From Acanthamoeba sp. SK_2022b (taxonomy: Eukaryota; Discosea; Longamoebia; Acanthamoebidae), in NCBI GenBank assembly GCA_027943245.1, contig JANDJZ010001749.1:85598-149597 (forward strand): 64,000 bases of DNA. Direction: 5' to 3'. The translations under genes and the position numbers were made by a program. Positions 35,483 through 46,842 of the stretch are shown here, piece by piece. How positions within the stretch are numbered: the first letter of the stretch is position 1; each line of letters starts with the position of its first letter. The notes beneath the pieces are model-generated. The model saw only the letters and a list, made by a program, of their open reading frames with translations. It ran no database searches and was not told where the DNA came from.

Positions 35483-36729
35483 ACTCGTCTACGATAAATA
35501 AGGAACACGCAGCTACAGAGCGCGAAATACACGATGTAGGTTGCCATATAGGCCTGAGCCGCCCCCAACGCGCCGTGCAGCGGGATCAGCCAGTGCGAGA
35601 ACAGCGTCAGCAGCAGAAACTGGCTGACTTCCGTCAGGATATAGAAGCGCAGCGACGCTTTGGCGATCACCAGATAGCCGAACACATAGGCCCCGACTTT
35701 CAGCACGTCGCCCACCAGCTGCCAGGCAAACAGATCGCGCATGGCGACAAACTTGTCCGAGAACAGCAGCCAAATAGCGAAATCGCGCAGCACCCAAACC
35801 GTAAAGCTCGCCGCCGCTACCGCCGGCAGCACGAATTTAAGCGAACGCACGATCTCCCGTGAGATGGCGCCCTTGTCCGTCAGCCGCGACAGCGTCGGCA
35901 GCAAATAGACGGTAAACGAAGCGGTGATAAACTGCAGATAGGCATCGGAAATGCTGCTGACGCCCTGCCAAATCCCCACCTCATCCCAGCCGTAATGGGC
36001 GGCCAACAGGTTACGCATCATCACGTAGGCCACCGGCAGCGTCACCGACGTGATCAACGCCATGAGGGTGAATTTGCCGAGATTGCCGGCCACGAGTTTG
36101 TCCCAACGCGGCGCCAGATAGCGCAGCGGCAGCGTTTTGCGCCGCCACAGCATCAGCCCGGCAGGCAACACCACCAACGCCGGCACCAGCGCCAGCCCCG
36201 CCAACGCGCCTTCATAGCCACCCAGCGTGAAGCACAGGTAATAAGCCACCACGCCAATCAGGCTGCCGCCGATCACCGCCAGCGCATTGCCCATCGCGTC
36301 GCGGTAGCCTTTCAGCACCGCCATGAACAGGTTGGCGTAGGCGATGCCCATCTGAATGAAGGCGACGGCGCGCACCACATCGACGTAATCGGCATGCCCG
36401 AACAGCCCGATGCTGATCGGTTCGGCGGCGAACAGAAACACCAGCGCCAGCAAGGTCGAAAAACCCAGCACGATACTCGACGCAGTGCCTACCGCCAGAC
36501 GCAGACGCTGCGGATCCTGGTGGTACTCCGCCACGTATTTGGTGATGCCGTTAAAAATACCCGCGCCGGACAGCACGCCCAGCACGGTAATCAACTGGCG
36601 GAAGTTACCCGCCTGCCCCACCCCGCTGGGGCCAAACGCCACCGCCAGCAGCTTCACCACCAACAACCCCACGCCGATTTTGATCAGCGTGGAGCCGGCA
36701 GTCCATATCGATGCTTTTGCCAGCGACAT
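35479..36729 (-). CDS. wzxE: Lipid III flippase WzxE
   Basis: MOP-superfamily flippase with about twelve transmembrane segments that moves ECA lipid III across the inner membrane. ATG 36729 gives [19 protein letters not shown] and 416 residues, equal to E. coli; a TTG three codons earlier is not needed. It starts one base after the wecE stop (TGA-T-ATG) and overlaps wecF by four bases, so its translation is coupled on both sides. Confidence 0.96.
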   Translation of the reverse strand: MSLAKASIWTAGSTLIKIGVGLLVVKLLAVAFGPSGVGQAGNFRQLITVLGVLSGAGIFNGITKYVAEYHQDPQRLRLAVGTASSIVLGFSTLLALVFLFAAEPISIGLFGHADYVDVVRAVAFIQMGIAYANLFMAVLKGYRDAMGNALAVIGGSLIGVVAYYLCFTLGGYEGALAGLALVPALVVLPAGLMLWRRKTLPLRYLAPRWDKLVAGNLGKFTLMALITSVTLPVAYVMMRNLLAAHYGWDEVGIWQGVSSISDAYLQFITASFTVYLLPTLSRLTDKGAISREIVRSLKFVLPAVAAASFTVWVLRDFAIWLLFSDKFVAMRDLFAWQLVGDVLKVGAYVFGYLVIAKASLRFYILTEVSQFLLLTLFSHWLIPLHGALGAAQAYMATYIVYFALCSCVFLIYRRRV

Positions 36730-36730
36730 A

Positions 36731-37861
36731 TCAGGCAAAGAAGCTCAGGATGGTATTGATTACCGTACGCTGATTGACATCGGACATATTGTAGAACAGC
36801 GGCAAGCGCACCAGGCGCGCGCTTTCCTGCGAGGTATAACGGTCTTCGCCGGCAAAGCGACCAAAACGTTCGCCGGCCGGGCAGTCATGCAGCGGGATAT
36901 AGTGGAACACCGCCATGATCTCGGCTTCCTTCAGGTAGTCGATAAAAGCCGTGCGATCGTCGATATCCCGCAGCTTGATATAGAACATGTGCGCATTGTG
37001 CTTGCAGTCCGCCGGTATGCTCGGCAGCTCGATGCGCCCGGCCTTCGCCAACGGCAGGAAACTGTCGTAGTACTTCTGCCACAGCGTCAGGCGGCGCTGG
37101 TTGATGCGTTCCGCCACTTCCAGCTGGCCCCACAGGTAGGCGGCCTGCAGGTCAGACATCAGATAGCTGGAGCCGATGTCGCGCCAGGTATATTTGTCGA
37201 CCTGACCACGGAAGAACTGGCTGCGGTTGGTGCCTTTCTCGCGGATGACTTCCGCCCGATCGACCAGAGCCGGATCGTTCACCAGCGTCGCACCACCTTC
37301 GCCGCCGGCGGTATAGTTTTTGGTTTCATGGAAGCTGAAACAGCCGATGTGGCCGATGGTGCCCAATGCCTTGCCTTTGTAGGTCGACATCACGCCCTGC
37401 GCGGCGTCTTCCACCACGAACAGGTTATATTTCTTCGCCAGCGCCATGATGGTATCCATCTCGCAGGCGACGCCGGCGTAGTGTACCGGCACGATCGCGC
37501 GGGTTTTATCGGTGATCGCCGCTTCGATTTTGGTTTCGTCGATATTCATGGTATCCGGACGCAGGTCGACGAACACCACTTTAGCCCCGCGCAACACAAA
37601 GGCATTGGCGGTAGAAACGAAGGTAAAACTCGGCATGATCACTTCGTCACCCGGCTGAATATCCAGCAGGATGGCGGCCATTTCCAACGACGCGGTGCAG
37701 GAAGGCGTCAGCAACACTTTCGCGCTGCCGAAACGCTGTTCCATCCACTGCTGACAGCGGCGGGTAAAGCCACCGTCGCCGCATAGCTTGCCGCTGCCCA
37801 TAGCAGCCTGCATATATTCCAGTTCAGTGCCAACAACCGGTGGAGCGTTAAATGGAATCAT
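36731..37861 (-). CDS. wecE: TDP-4-keto-6-deoxyglucose transaminase
   Basis: PLP-dependent sugar aminotransferase (DegT/DnrJ/EryC1 family) that forms TDP-Fuc4N with glutamate as donor. The PLP lysine is Lys181 in HETKNYTAGGEGG; the aspartate pairing with the PLP ring nitrogen lies in VVEDAAQGV. ATG 37861 gives [13 protein letters not shown] and 376 residues, as in E. coli. It overlaps wecD by 14 bases. Confidence 0.97.
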   Translation of the reverse strand: MIPFNAPPVVGTELEYMQAAMGSGKLCGDGGFTRRCQQWMEQRFGSAKVLLTPSCTASLEMAAILLDIQPGDEVIMPSFTFVSTANAFVLRGAKVVFVDLRPDTMNIDETKIEAAITDKTRAIVPVHYAGVACEMDTIMALAKKYNLFVVEDAAQGVMSTYKGKALGTIGHIGCFSFHETKNYTAGGEGGATLVNDPALVDRAEVIREKGTNRSQFFRGQVDKYTWRDIGSSYLMSDLQAAYLWGQLEVAERINQRRLTLWQKYYDSFLPLAKAGRIELPSIPADCKHNAHMFYIKLRDIDDRTAFIDYLKEAEIMAVFHYIPLHDCPAGERFGRFAGEDRYTSQESARLVRLPLFYNMSDVNQRTVINTILSFFA

Positions 37862-38579
37862 GTCTACCTCTGTATAACCAGTACGCGGTGCTTTCAATCA
37901 CGGCACCCTGTCGTTGATAGAGTCGTAATGCGGCGATATTGCTTATCTGGGTCGCGACCCGCAGGCGCTGCATACCTTGACGCCGACATTCGGCGATCGC
38001 CGCCGTCATCAGCCGAGTGCCAATGCCCCGGCCGGATACGCCGGGGAAAGCTGCCAGCAGGCCGATACGCATTTCCTGGCCGCCAATGTCACGCAGGCTG
38101 ACAAAGCCTTCGGGTTGCCCCTGGTTGTCCAGAGCCAACAGGCACTGATGATCGAACGCGCCTAAAACGGCCTTTTCAATCCACAAAGCATAAAACCGGC
38201 CGCTGTCATCAGGTTGATACCAAGGTGCGCGAAAGCGGCTGACGGTGAACGCCTGAGCCGCCGCGGCACGCAATGCCGGGATATCTGACTCGGTTGCCAG
38301 ACGGGAAGTCTGGGCTCCGTCGCCGGGTTCCGCCGCTCGTTCACGCTCAAGAGCCAGGACCAGATCGACCTCACCCTCAACCAGACGAAATCCCAAGCCG
38401 GCGAGACTATCCGCCAATGCCAGTTGCTGCGCGGGAATTTTTGCCTGCACCAGGGCATAAGCCGCCAAGTCGGCTTCGGCAAGCGCCGGGGCCGAGGAGG
38501 AGAAGCCGAGTTTCGCGCTGTCTAGCGCGAAAAACTCGCTTTCCCACGCCAAAGGCTCAATAGTGGCGTGGACGCACAT
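37848..38579 (-). CDS. wecD: TDP-Fuc4N acetyltransferase
   Basis: GNAT-family enzyme that acetylates TDP-4-amino-4,6-dideoxygalactose with acetyl-CoA. The C-terminal GNAT fold shows the acetyl-CoA loop [12 protein letters not shown] (motif A, R/Q-x-x-G-x-G/A) and the closing [19 protein letters not shown]. At 243 residues it is longer than the E. coli protein (about 224), the difference lying in the less conserved N-terminal half and the last few residues. It overlaps rffH by 23 bases and wecE by 14. Confidence 0.93.
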   Translation of the reverse strand: MCVHATIEPLAWESEFFALDSAKLGFSSSAPALAEADLAAYALVQAKIPAQQLALADSLAGLGFRLVEGEVDLVLALERERAAEPGDGAQTSRLATESDIPALRAAAAQAFTVSRFRAPWYQPDDSGRFYALWIEKAVLGAFDHQCLLALDNQGQPEGFVSLRDIGGQEMRIGLLAAFPGVSGRGIGTRLMTAAIAECRRQGMQRLRVATQISNIAALRLYQRQGAVIESTAYWLYRGRHDSI

Positions 38580-39438
38580 GCAGCAGGTCCAACAAATACT
38601 TGCCGTAGCCCGTTTTGGACAATGAGGTGGCGGCGCGTTTCAGCCCCTTGTCATCCAGCCAGCCGTTACGCCAGGCGATCTCTTCCAGACAGGCGATTTT
38701 AAAGCCCTGGCGCTTTTCTACCGTCTGCACGAAGCTGCTGGCTTCCAGCAGGCTGTCGTGAGTCCCGGTGTCCAGCCAGGCGAAACCACGCCCCAACAGC
38801 TCGACGGTCAGTTCACCGCGCTCCAGATACATCTGGTTGATGCTGGTGATTTCCAGCTCGCCGCGTTCGGAAGGCTTCACCTGCTTGGCAAACTCCACCA
38901 CCTGGCTATCGTAGAAGTACAGGCCGGTCACCGCCCAATCGGATTTCGGTTTCTTCGGCTTTTCTTCGATCGACAGCGCGCGGAAATTTTCGTCAAACTC
39001 CACGACGCCAAAGCGTTCAGGATCCATCACCTGATAACCGAACACGGTGGCACCTTCGGTGCGAGCCGCGACGGTTTTTAATTTCGGGCTGAAAGATTGG
39101 CCGAAGAAGATGTTATCTCCCAACACCAGGCAGCAAGAATCGCCGTTGATAAACTCCTCGCCGATCAGAAACGCCTGCGCCAGACCTTCCGGCTTAGGCT
39201 GCGCAGCGTAGCTGAGATTGACGCCGAACTGTTCGCCGTTACCCAACAAACGCTCGAAGGACGGCAGATCTTCCGGGGTCGAGATGATCAAAATGTCACG
39301 GATCCCCGCCAACATCAGTACCGACATCGGGTAATAGATCATCGGCTTGTCATAAATCGGCAGCAGTTGCTTGGACACGCCACGAGTAATCGGATGCAGA
39401 CGCGTACCGGAACCGCCAGCCAGAATAATACCTTTCAT
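38557..39438 (-). CDS. rffH: Glucose-1-phosphate thymidylyltransferase
   Basis: Makes dTDP-glucose from dTTP and glucose-1-phosphate, the first step to TDP-Fuc4NAc. The nucleotide-binding motif [21 protein letters not shown] is near the N-terminus, DNIFFGQ and [20 protein letters not shown] further in. ATG 39438 gives MKGIILAGG and 293 residues, equal to E. coli RffH. The RmlA1 paralogue of O-antigen synthesis is very similar, but the context here is ECA. Confidence 0.95.
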   Translation of the reverse strand: MKGIILAGGSGTRLHPITRGVSKQLLPIYDKPMIYYPMSVLMLAGIRDILIISTPEDLPSFERLLGNGEQFGVNLSYAAQPKPEGLAQAFLIGEEFINGDSCCLVLGDNIFFGQSFSPKLKTVAARTEGATVFGYQVMDPERFGVVEFDENFRALSIEEKPKKPKSDWAVTGLYFYDSQVVEFAKQVKPSERGELEITSINQMYLERGELTVELLGRGFAWLDTGTHDSLLEASSFVQTVEKRQGFKIACLEEIAWRNGWLDDKGLKRAATSLSKTGYGKYLLDLLHVRPRHY

Positions 39439-39486
39439 ACTTACTCCAAAACCCACCGCGCCGGCGCAAAGCGGCGCGGCGTTAAA

Positions 39487-40560
39487 TTAATCTGACAGCC
39501 CCAAACGCTCACCGGCATAAGAACCGTCTTGCACCCGGCGCCACCAGGTTTCGTTAGCCAGATACCAGGCCACCGTCTTGCGAATGCCGCTTTCGAAGGT
39601 TTCCTGCGGCCGCCAGCCCAACTCACGATCGATTTTGCCGGCGTCGATGGCATAACGCATATCGTGGCCCGGGCGATCTTTCACGTAAGTGATCAGATCG
39701 CGGTAGTTCGCCACGCCCTGCGGCTTGTTCGGTGCCAGTTCTTCCAGCAGATCGCAAATGGTCTGCACCACTTCGATATTCTTGCGCTCGTTATGGCCAC
39801 CGATATTGTAAGTTTCGCCCACCACACCTTCGGTCACGACCTGATACAGCGCGCGCGCGTGATCTTCGACATACAGCCAGTCACGCACCTGCGCGCCGTT
39901 GCCGTAAACCGGCAGCGGTTTGCCGGCCACCGCATTCAGGATCACCAGCGGGATCAGCTTCTCCGGGAAGTGATAAGGGCCATAGTTATTCGAACAGTTG
40001 GTCACGAGAGTCGGCAAACCGTAGGTGCGCAACCAGGCACGCACCAGATGATCGCTCGACGCCTTGGAGGCGGAATACGGACTGCTCGGCGCATACGGCG
40101 TGGTTTCGGTAAACAGATCGTCGGTACCGTGCAGGTCACCGTACACTTCATCGGTGGAGATATGATGGAAACGGAAAGACTGCTTCTTCTCCGCCGCCAA
40201 CGGCTGCCAGTAATGGCGCGCCGCTTCCAGCATAGTGTAAGTGCCAACCACGTTGGTCTCGATAAAGGCCGCCGGGCCGTCGATAGAGCGATCGACGTGG
40301 CTTTCCGCCGCCAGGTGCATCACCACGTCCGGCTGATACTGGGCAAATACCCGATCCAGCTCGGCGCGATCGCAGATGTCGACCTGCTCGAAAGCATAGC
40401 GCTCGCTATCAGCCACCACCGCCAAAGACTCGAGGTTACCGGCATAGGTCAGCTTATCCACCACCACCACGCTATCGCCGGTGGCCTCAATGATGTGCCG
40501 CACGACTGCGGAGCCAATGAAACCGGCACCACCGGTAACTAAAATACGTTTCAACGCCAT
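39487..40560 (-). CDS. rffG: dTDP-glucose 4,6-dehydratase
   Basis: Extended short-chain dehydrogenase that converts dTDP-glucose to the 4-keto-6-deoxy sugar used by WecE. It has the NAD motif GGAGFIGSA (residues 10-18), STDEVYGD with the catalytic Asp/Glu pair, and the YxxxK motif [10 protein letters not shown]. The 357-residue length is close to E. coli (355). The start overlaps the wecC stop by ten bases. Confidence 0.96.
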   Translation of the reverse strand: MALKRILVTGGAGFIGSAVVRHIIEATGDSVVVVDKLTYAGNLESLAVVADSERYAFEQVDICDRAELDRVFAQYQPDVVMHLAAESHVDRSIDGPAAFIETNVVGTYTMLEAARHYWQPLAAEKKQSFRFHHISTDEVYGDLHGTDDLFTETTPYAPSSPYSASKASSDHLVRAWLRTYGLPTLVTNCSNNYGPYHFPEKLIPLVILNAVAGKPLPVYGNGAQVRDWLYVEDHARALYQVVTEGVVGETYNIGGHNERKNIEVVQTICDLLEELAPNKPQGVANYRDLITYVKDRPGHDMRYAIDAGKIDRELGWRPQETFESGIRKTVAWYLANETWWRRVQDGSYAGERLGLSD

Positions 40561-41813
40561 ACTCCTTTGGTATCAACAACCCATGTTTGTTTTACATCTT
40601 CCGGCCGGATGGCCTTGAACTGCTGGTGATCGACCAACATCACGATCACATCAGCCTGCTGCAACGCCTCAGCGATTGGCATCAACGTCACATGGCCCGC
40701 CAGCGACTTCGGCAGCTGTTCGACGTTCGGTTCCACCGCCAGCGTTTCGCCGACGTGCCATTCGGCAATCAGATGTGCGACCTCGACCGCCGGGCTTTCA
40801 CGCAGATCGTCGATATTCGGCTTGAAGGCCAGGCCGAAGCAGGCAATTTTGACCTCGGACGCGCGCTTGTCGGTGGCGGTCAGGCAATCGGCCACCGCCG
40901 CTTTCACCCGGTCGACCACCCACAGCGGTTTACCGTCGTTCACCAGGCGAGCGGTGTGGATCAGGCGCGCCTGCTGCGGATTCTGCGCCACGATAAACCA
41001 CGGATCGACGGCGATGCAGTGACCGCCGACGCCTGGCCCCGGCTGCAGAATATTCACCCGCGGATGGCGGTTCGCCAGGCGGATCAGTTCCCAGACGTTG
41101 ATCCCCTGTTCGGCGCAGATCAACGACAATTCGTTGGCAAAGGCAATATTCACGTCGCGGAAGCTGTTTTCCGTCAGCTTGCACATCTCGGCAGTGCGCG
41201 AGTTGGTGATCACGCATTCGCCCTCGAGGAAAATCTTGTACAGCGCGCTGGCACGTTCCGAGCACTTCGGCGTCATGCCACCGATCACGCGGTCGTTTTG
41301 AATCAGTTCCACCATGACCTGCCCCGGCAGCACGCGCTCCGGGCAGTAGGCGATATTCACGTCCGCCGCTTCGCCCGCTTGTTGCGGAAAGCTGAGATCG
41401 CTGCGCGCCAGCGCCAGCCATTCCGCCATCTGTTCGGTGGCACCCACCGGCGAGGTGGACTCAAGGATCACCAGATCGCCCTTTTTCAGCACCGGCGCCA
41501 GCGATTTCGCCGCCGCTTCGACATAGGCCAGATCCGGCTCGTGATCGCCCTTGAACGGCGTAGGCACCGCGATCAGGAACGCATCGGCCGCCAGCGGTTT
41601 GGTCACCGCCTGCAGGAAACCACCGTCGACGGCGTCCTTGACCACTTTGTCCAGATCCGGCTCGACGATGTGGATCGCACCGCGGTTAATGGTATCTACT
41701 GCATGTTGGTTAACATCTACACCCACCACTTTTTTCTTGCGGGAAGCGAACGCCGCCGCCGTTGGCAAGCCGATATAACCTAGGCCGATAACCGAAATAG
41801 TGTCAAAACTCAT
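40551..41813 (-). CDS. wecC: UDP-N-acetyl-D-mannosamine dehydrogenase
   Basis: NAD-dependent four-electron oxidation of UDP-ManNAc to UDP-ManNAcA. The N-terminal Rossmann motif is [14 protein letters not shown] (residues 11-24), and the catalytic Cys lies in [15 protein letters not shown]. The three-domain UDP-sugar dehydrogenase layout and 420-residue length match E. coli. Its start overlaps wecB by four bases, coupling the two consecutive pathway enzymes. Confidence 0.97.
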   Translation of the reverse strand: MSFDTISVIGLGYIGLPTAAAFASRKKKVVGVDVNQHAVDTINRGAIHIVEPDLDKVVKDAVDGGFLQAVTKPLAADAFLIAVPTPFKGDHEPDLAYVEAAAKSLAPVLKKGDLVILESTSPVGATEQMAEWLALARSDLSFPQQAGEAADVNIAYCPERVLPGQVMVELIQNDRVIGGMTPKCSERASALYKIFLEGECVITNSRTAEMCKLTENSFRDVNIAFANELSLICAEQGINVWELIRLANRHPRVNILQPGPGVGGHCIAVDPWFIVAQNPQQARLIHTARLVNDGKPLWVVDRVKAAVADCLTATDKRASEVKIACFGLAFKPNIDDLRESPAVEVAHLIAEWHVGETLAVEPNVEQLPKSLAGHVTLMPIAEALQQADVIVMLVDHQQFKAIRPEDVKQTWVVDTKGVWR

Positions 41814-42940
41814 AGTGTCACCTGATGATTCTTTAAAGCTTCGAGGATACGCTGGCAGGCATGCCCGTCACCGTATGGGTTGTGCGCCCGACTCATCGCG
41901 TGATATTCGCTTTCGTCCGTCAACAGCCGGGTCACCGCTTCAACAATTTTGGCTACATCGGTACCGACCAGGCGTACCGTGCCCGCATCTATCGCTTCCG
42001 GGCGTTCGGTGGTGTCGCGCATCACCAGCACCGGTTTGCCTAACGATGGCGCCTCTTCCTGAATACCGCCGGAATCGGTCAGGATCATATAGGCCTGGGT
42101 CATCAAATAGACAAACGGCAGATAATCCTGCGGCTCGATCAGCATGACGTTGTCGATGCCTTTCAAGATGCGATTCACCGGTTCACTGACGTTCGGATTG
42201 AGATGCACCGGATACACTACCTGCACTTCCGGGTGGTTGCGGGCAATCTCCGCCAGCGCGCTGCAAATTCGCTCAAAGCCGCCGCCAAAACTTTCGCGGC
42301 GATGGCCGGTGACCAGAATCAGTTTCTTGTCGGCGTCGAGGAACGGGTAACGCTGCGCCAGGTCAGCCTGCAGCGCGGCATCGCTCATCACGCGGTCGCG
42401 CACCCAGAACAACGCATCAATCACCGTATTGCCGGTCACGAAAATACGGTTGTCCGGCAGCAGCTCGCGCAGCAGATTCTGGCGCGAGTTTTCGGTTGGC
42501 GCAAAATGGTACATCGCCAGATGGCCGGTCAGTTTGCGGTTGGCCTCTTCCGGCCAGGGAGAATACAGATTGCCGGTGCGCAGCCCGGCTTCGACATGCC
42601 CGACGGGGATGCGTTGATAGAACGCCGCCAGACTGGTCGCCAGCGTGGTGGTGGTATCGCCATGCACCAGCACCACGTCCGGTTTGAAGTCTTCCAGCAC
42701 CCCTTTCAGCCCTTCCAGGATGCGGCAGGTGATTTCCGTCAGCCCCTGACCGGGTTTCATGATGTTCAGGTCGTAATCCGGCGTAATCTCAAACAACCGC
42801 AATACCTGATCCAACATCTCACGATGCTGTGCCGTTACGCAGACTCTTGCGTCAAAGGCCTCATCCTGGGCCAGTGCATGTACCAGCGGCGCCATTTTAA
42901 TGGCTTCCGGCCTGGTGCCGAAAACAGTCAACACTTTCAC
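41810..42940 (-). CDS. wecB: UDP-N-acetylglucosamine 2-epimerase
   Basis: Non-hydrolysing epimerase producing UDP-ManNAc from UDP-GlcNAc, allosterically controlled by its substrate. It has [16 protein letters not shown] at the N-terminus, [35 protein letters not shown] and [10 protein letters not shown]; 376 residues as in E. coli. About 85 bases with two strong hairpins separate it from wzzE upstream. Confidence 0.97.
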   Translation of the reverse strand: MKVLTVFGTRPEAIKMAPLVHALAQDEAFDARVCVTAQHREMLDQVLRLFEITPDYDLNIMKPGQGLTEITCRILEGLKGVLEDFKPDVVLVHGDTTTTLATSLAAFYQRIPVGHVEAGLRTGNLYSPWPEEANRKLTGHLAMYHFAPTENSRQNLLRELLPDNRIFVTGNTVIDALFWVRDRVMSDAALQADLAQRYPFLDADKKLILVTGHRRESFGGGFERICSALAEIARNHPEVQVVYPVHLNPNVSEPVNRILKGIDNVMLIEPQDYLPFVYLMTQAYMILTDSGGIQEEAPSLGKPVLVMRDTTERPEAIDAGTVRLVGTDVAKIVEAVTRLLTDESEYHAMSRAHNPYGDGHACQRILEALKNHQVTL

Positions 42941-42965
42941 AGCGAATCTCTTTTGGTCGGTTAAT

Positions 42966-43002
42966 CGCAGGCCCCGCCTGCGAATGGGGCGCTCACGCGC
43001 CC
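42966..43002 (-). other. Tandem hairpins between wzzE and wecB
   Basis: CGCAGGC-CCC-GCCTGCG and GGGCGC-TCAC-GCGCCC stand side by side in the only sizeable gap inside the upper ECA cluster. Neither has a T tract on the minus strand. They could be mRNA processing or stability elements. Confidence 0.45.
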
Positions 43003-43025
43003 TGCATCAGATTATTATATTATTT

Positions 43026-44078
43026 TTAACTACGCGGCCGACGCGCCAAGGCAACACCCGCGCCAACCAAAGCGCCCATCGCACCCCACAGAATCAGCCA
43101 GAAGACCCGGCGTGGGCTGTCGCGTTTTACCGGCTCTTCCGGCGTACGCAAATAGCGATAGGTCTGGAACTTCTCATCCAACGTTGGGCCAACGTTCAGC
43201 GTCGCCAGCATCGCGCGGTTCTGATCGTAATCCAGGTCATAGGTCGGGCCGGAAGCCTGCAGGCCTTCCAGACGCGCCTGCAGCATTGGCCGGCCCAGCA
43301 GGAACAGATCCGAATCCGGCAGTTGCTCGGCCGGGGTGTCGGTTTGCGTGCGGCTTATCCCCTGGCTCTCGGCGATTTTCAGCGCCTGCTGCGTGGTGTT
43401 CAGCTCACGCTTGTAAACCGACTCCGCCACCGCTTCCTGACGTTTGACCTGCGCCTTCATCGAGGTGGTGCGGGCGGCCCACGCCCCCTGGATCTCTTCG
43501 TTCAGGTGCAGGGCTGCGCGGTGGCTGGCGAAGGCCACGTATTGACGCAGCAGGCGGTTGGCGTCGGCGGCGGTTTCCGCCGTCAGCTTCACGCCGTCGT
43601 TCGGCACTTTCTTGTCGTCGCGCGGCGTGAACAGGATGTTGTTGATCAGTTCGTCGAGCAACGCCGCATCGGCGCGGGCATCCCCTTCCTGACGCTGCTT
43701 GTAGTAATCGCTCTGCAGCCAGAAATCGCGACGCGTATCGTAAGCCGCCAGCTGCATGATGAACTCATTGTACGCTTCATCCGCGATGCTCGGCTGATCG
43801 CCGGCCGTCGCCGGCAGCGTGCGCACGTCCAGATTACGCAGGAACTGCTGCTGCGAGTAGTAACCGCCCAGCGCATTCACCGTCGGTCTGTCGGTGATGG
43901 CGGTCGCACTCCACTCTTGCTTAACCAGATAAGAGACGATCAGCGCGACCGCCGCGAACAGCACCGCAATGCCGATAATCCACGGTTTGCCGCGCCACAG
44001 GGTGCAGCACAGGCCGCGGATATCGAGTTCGTTATCCACCGCCGGGGTATGCTTGTCAGACGTTGTTTCTGGATTCAT
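43026..44078 (-). CDS. wzzE: ECA chain-length regulator WzzE
   Basis: Polysaccharide co-polymerase that sets ECA chain length and the cyclic ECA form. The layout is classic: transmembrane segment near residues 30-52, a long periplasmic coiled-coil domain, and a second transmembrane segment near residues 322-343 preceded by the Pro-rich motif RTPEEPVKRDSPRR. ATG 44078 gives 350 residues; in-frame GTG (44081) and TTG (44087) codons upstream are possible starts because the ribosome-binding site (AGAGG) lies rather far away. Confidence 0.95.
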   Translation of the reverse strand: MNPETTSDKHTPAVDNELDIRGLCCTLWRGKPWIIGIAVLFAAVALIVSYLVKQEWSATAITDRPTVNALGGYYSQQQFLRNLDVRTLPATAGDQPSIADEAYNEFIMQLAAYDTRRDFWLQSDYYKQRQEGDARADAALLDELINNILFTPRDDKKVPNDGVKLTAETAADANRLLRQYVAFASHRAALHLNEEIQGAWAARTTSMKAQVKRQEAVAESVYKRELNTTQQALKIAESQGISRTQTDTPAEQLPDSDLFLLGRPMLQARLEGLQASGPTYDLDYDQNRAMLATLNVGPTLDEKFQTYRYLRTPEEPVKRDSPRRVFWLILWGAMGALVGAGVALARRPRS

Positions 44079-44098
44079 CACAGCCAAAAAGCCTCTGG

Positions 44099-45196
44099 TT
44101 AAGATACTTGCTTGTTATCGCTCGAACGCCGCAGGCGACGCTTGATACGCTTAATGTACCGCGCAACCCGCCAGGCGCGCTTGATGCAGTAACCGTACAG
44201 GAAGAAAGCAAGCAAGAATAATGCCAACATAACCCACTCTGGGATAAAAGTCAGGCGTTCGCCGATCACGCCAACCGCCGCCAGCAATGCGGCCGCCAGG
44301 GTGATCAACACGAAAGCCTGCCGCGGCGTAAAGCCGGCGCGCATGATCAGGTGGTGAATATGTTGACGATCGGGAGAGAAGGGGCTCATCCCCTTGCGTA
44401 AACGACGATACATGATTGCTATCATGTCCATCAGCGGAATAGCGATGATCCACAGCGCGGTCACCGGGTTAATCGAGTGTGCCTTTCCCTGCGAGCTTTG
44501 CAGCAGCAGCCAAATGGCGGTAAAGCCGATCAGGGTACTGCCGGCGTCCCCCATGAACACCTTATAACGGCGGCCAAGGATGCCGAGGTTGAGCAAAATA
44601 TAGGGAACGATGGTGGCAATCATCGCAAAGCACCAGAACGCCAGCTCATGATGGCCGCTCAGGTACAGCAACAGGCCCAGCGCGCCGAAGGAGACGCACG
44701 ACAAGCCCCCCAGCAGGCCATCGATGCCGTCGACCATGTTGAAGGCGTTGATCGCCGCCCATACCGCGAACAGCGTCACCAGATAGCCGAACGGCCCCAG
44801 CAGCATCTCCCAGTCGCCCAGCACATGGCCGAAGCTGCGCAGATAGAGGCCCGCGAACACCATCATGGCGATGCCGACCAACGCCTGCACCAGGGCGCGG
44901 ATTTTAACGCTGATGTCGAAACGATCGTCGAGCGCGCCCACAAACACCAGAATGCCGGCGCAGGTAAGATAAAGCTTGGCGTGCGCGATAGGTTGTTCAG
45001 AAATCCAAAACGCGAAGCACAGCCCGGCATAAACGGAAATACCGCCGACCAGCGGAATCAGCCCCTGATGGCGTTTGCGATAATTGGGTTTATCTACCAG
45101 ACCAATACGTTTTGCCGCCTTGCGGGCAACAAAGAGAAAAGCCAAAGAAAACAGGAAAACAAATAGAATTTCAGTACTCATAGTGAGTAAGTTCAC
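44099..45196 (-). CDS. wecA: UDP-GlcNAc:undecaprenyl-phosphate GlcNAc-1-P transferase
   Basis: First committed enzyme of ECA (and many O-antigens), making undecaprenyl-PP-GlcNAc in the inner membrane; tunicamycin target. It has about eleven transmembrane segments, the Asp pair at 90-91 (VGALDDRFD), NMVDGIDGLLGG, and the cytoplasmic HIHH-type motif PDRQHIHHLIMRAG. I chose GTG 45196 (365 residues), which aligns with E. coli MNLLTVST and puts the aspartates at the E. coli numbers; an ATG at 45181 lacks a ribosome-binding site. Confidence 0.95.
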   Translation of the reverse strand: MNLLTMSTEILFVFLFSLAFLFVARKAAKRIGLVDKPNYRKRHQGLIPLVGGISVYAGLCFAFWISEQPIAHAKLYLTCAGILVFVGALDDRFDISVKIRALVQALVGIAMMVFAGLYLRSFGHVLGDWEMLLGPFGYLVTLFAVWAAINAFNMVDGIDGLLGGLSCVSFGALGLLLYLSGHHELAFWCFAMIATIVPYILLNLGILGRRYKVFMGDAGSTLIGFTAIWLLLQSSQGKAHSINPVTALWIIAIPLMDMIAIMYRRLRKGMSPFSPDRQHIHHLIMRAGFTPRQAFVLITLAAALLAAVGVIGERLTFIPEWVMLALFLLAFFLYGYCIKRAWRVARYIKRIKRRLRRSSDNKQVS

Positions 45197-45445
45197 AGTT
45201 AACAGATCTCTGTAGAAGATAAGGCAGCTTACCACGGGCAATAGCTTGTGCCATCGGCCCCCGCCACCTTTCGGTCATTTCCTATGACAACGGTGATTCA
45301 TGCCTATTTTCTTCGCTTCGGCTGACAAAACGACAGCAGCAAAGCCGACCGGCGAGAAACCGATCGACAAACAAGATGAATTCTCAATAAGTCGAGGAAA
45401 CAACTTACTTTTCCATTACTGCTACTTATCGTATCCGCCAAAAGC

Positions 45446-45473
45446 GAAAAACGCCACGACTAGGCGTGGCGTT
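45446..45473 (-). terminator. rho: rho terminator
   Basis: AACGCCACG and CGTGGCGTT form a 9-bp stem with a 6-nt loop; on the minus strand TTTTT follows. It lies about 20 bases past the rho stop. Confidence 0.85.
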
Positions 45474-45492
45474 CAGCGAATTTTTTAACGAA

Positions 45493-46752
45493 TTATGAGC
45501 GTTTCATCATATCGAAGAATTCATCGTTGGTTTTAGTCATCGCCAACTTATTAATGAGGAACTCCATCGCGTCAATCTCACCCATCGGATGGATGATTTT
45601 GCGCAGGATCCACATTTTTTGCAGCTCTTCGGAGGTGGTGAGCAGCTCTTCTTTACGGGTACCGGAGCGGTTGTAATCGATCGCAGGGAATACGCGTTTC
45701 TCGGCGATTTTACGCGCCAGGTGCAATTCCATGTTGCCGGTACCTTTAAATTCTTCGTAGATCACTTCGTCCATCTTCGAGCCGGTATCCACCAGCGCGG
45801 TCGCGATGATGGTCAGGCTGCCGCCCTCTTCCACGTTACGTGCCGCACCGAAGAAGCGCTTCGGACGATGCAGGGCGTTGGCATCCACACCACCGGTCAG
45901 CACCTTGCCTGAGGCCGGTACCACGGTGTTGTAGGCACGCGCCAGACGGGTGATGGAGTCGAGCAGAATGATCACGTCTTTCTTGTGTTCAACCAGGCGC
46001 TTGGCCTTCTCGATCACCATTTCGGCCACTTGCACGTGACGCGAAGCCGGTTCGTCGAAGGTCGATGCGATCACTTCGCCTTTCACCAGACGCTGCATCT
46101 CGGTCACTTCTTCCGGACGTTCGTCGATCAGCAGCACCATCAGCACGCAGTCAGGGTGGTTGTAGGCGATGCTCTGCGCAATGTTCTGCAGCAGCATGGT
46201 TTTACCGGCTTTCGGCGGTGCCACGATCAGGCCACGCTGGCCGCGGCCAATCGGCGCCGCCAGATCCAGTACGCGCGCCGTCAGGTCTTCGGTCGAACCG
46301 TTGCCGCGCTCCATCCGCAGACGGGAATTGGCGTGCAGCGGGGTCAAGTTCTCGAACAGGATCTTGCTGCGGGCGTTTTCCGGCTTGTCGTAGTTGACCT
46401 CGTTGACTTTCAACAGGGCAAAATAGCGCTCGCCTTCTTTTGGCGGACGAATCTTACCGGAAATGGTGTCACCTGTGCGGAGGTTGAAGCGGCGGATTTG
46501 GCTAGGGGATACATAGATGTCGTCGGGACCGGCGAGGTAGGAACTGTCTCCAGAGCGGAGGAAACCGAATCCATCCTGCAATATCTCGAGCACGCCGTCG
46601 CCGAAGATATCTTCTCCGCTTTTCGCATGTTGCTTCAGAATGGAGAAGATAATGTCCTGCTTGCGCATGCGGGCAAGGTTTTCCAGCCCCATATTTTCGC
46701 CGAGAGTAATCAGCTCAGAAACCGGCGTATTCTTTAATTCGGTAAGATTCAT
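45493..46752 (-). CDS. rho: Transcription termination factor Rho
   Basis: Hexameric RNA-dependent ATPase that ends untranslated transcripts. The 419-residue length equals E. coli Rho. The N-terminal RNA-binding domain has [29 protein letters not shown] (here cited by its GFGFLR and DIYVSP blocks). Walker A is [11 protein letters not shown], Walker B is MVLLIDE, the Q-loop is [16 protein letters not shown], and the R-loop is [12 protein letters not shown] leader of about 250 bases separates it from its likely promoter. Confidence 0.98.
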   Translation of the reverse strand: MNLTELKNTPVSELITLGENMGLENLARMRKQDIIFSILKQHAKSGEDIFGDGVLEILQDGFGFLRSGDSSYLAGPDDIYVSPSQIRRFNLRTGDTISGKIRPPKEGERYFALLKVNEVNYDKPENARSKILFENLTPLHANSRLRMERGNGSTEDLTARVLDLAAPIGRGQRGLIVAPPKAGKTMLLQNIAQSIAYNHPDCVLMVLLIDERPEEVTEMQRLVKGEVIASTFDEPASRHVQVAEMVIEKAKRLVEHKKDVIILLDSITRLARAYNTVVPASGKVLTGGVDANALHRPKRFFGAARNVEEGGSLTIIATALVDTGSKMDEVIYEEFKGTGNMELHLARKIAEKRVFPAIDYNRSGTRKEELLTTSEELQKMWILRKIIHPMGEIDAMEFLINKLAMTKTNDEFFDMMKRS

Positions 46753-46842
46753 AGTGGTGGGTTCTTAAACTCGGGGTATGTCTCGAACTTGTATCGTGAA
46801 TGGTATGGCAGCGAGATGCGTGCCTGTTTACTGGACGTTCGA

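Noticed and set aside
45300..45488. 62-codon plus-strand frame between wecA and rho
   Set aside because: It covers the rho terminator and has no ribosome-binding site; the region is better explained as a promoter/terminator interval.
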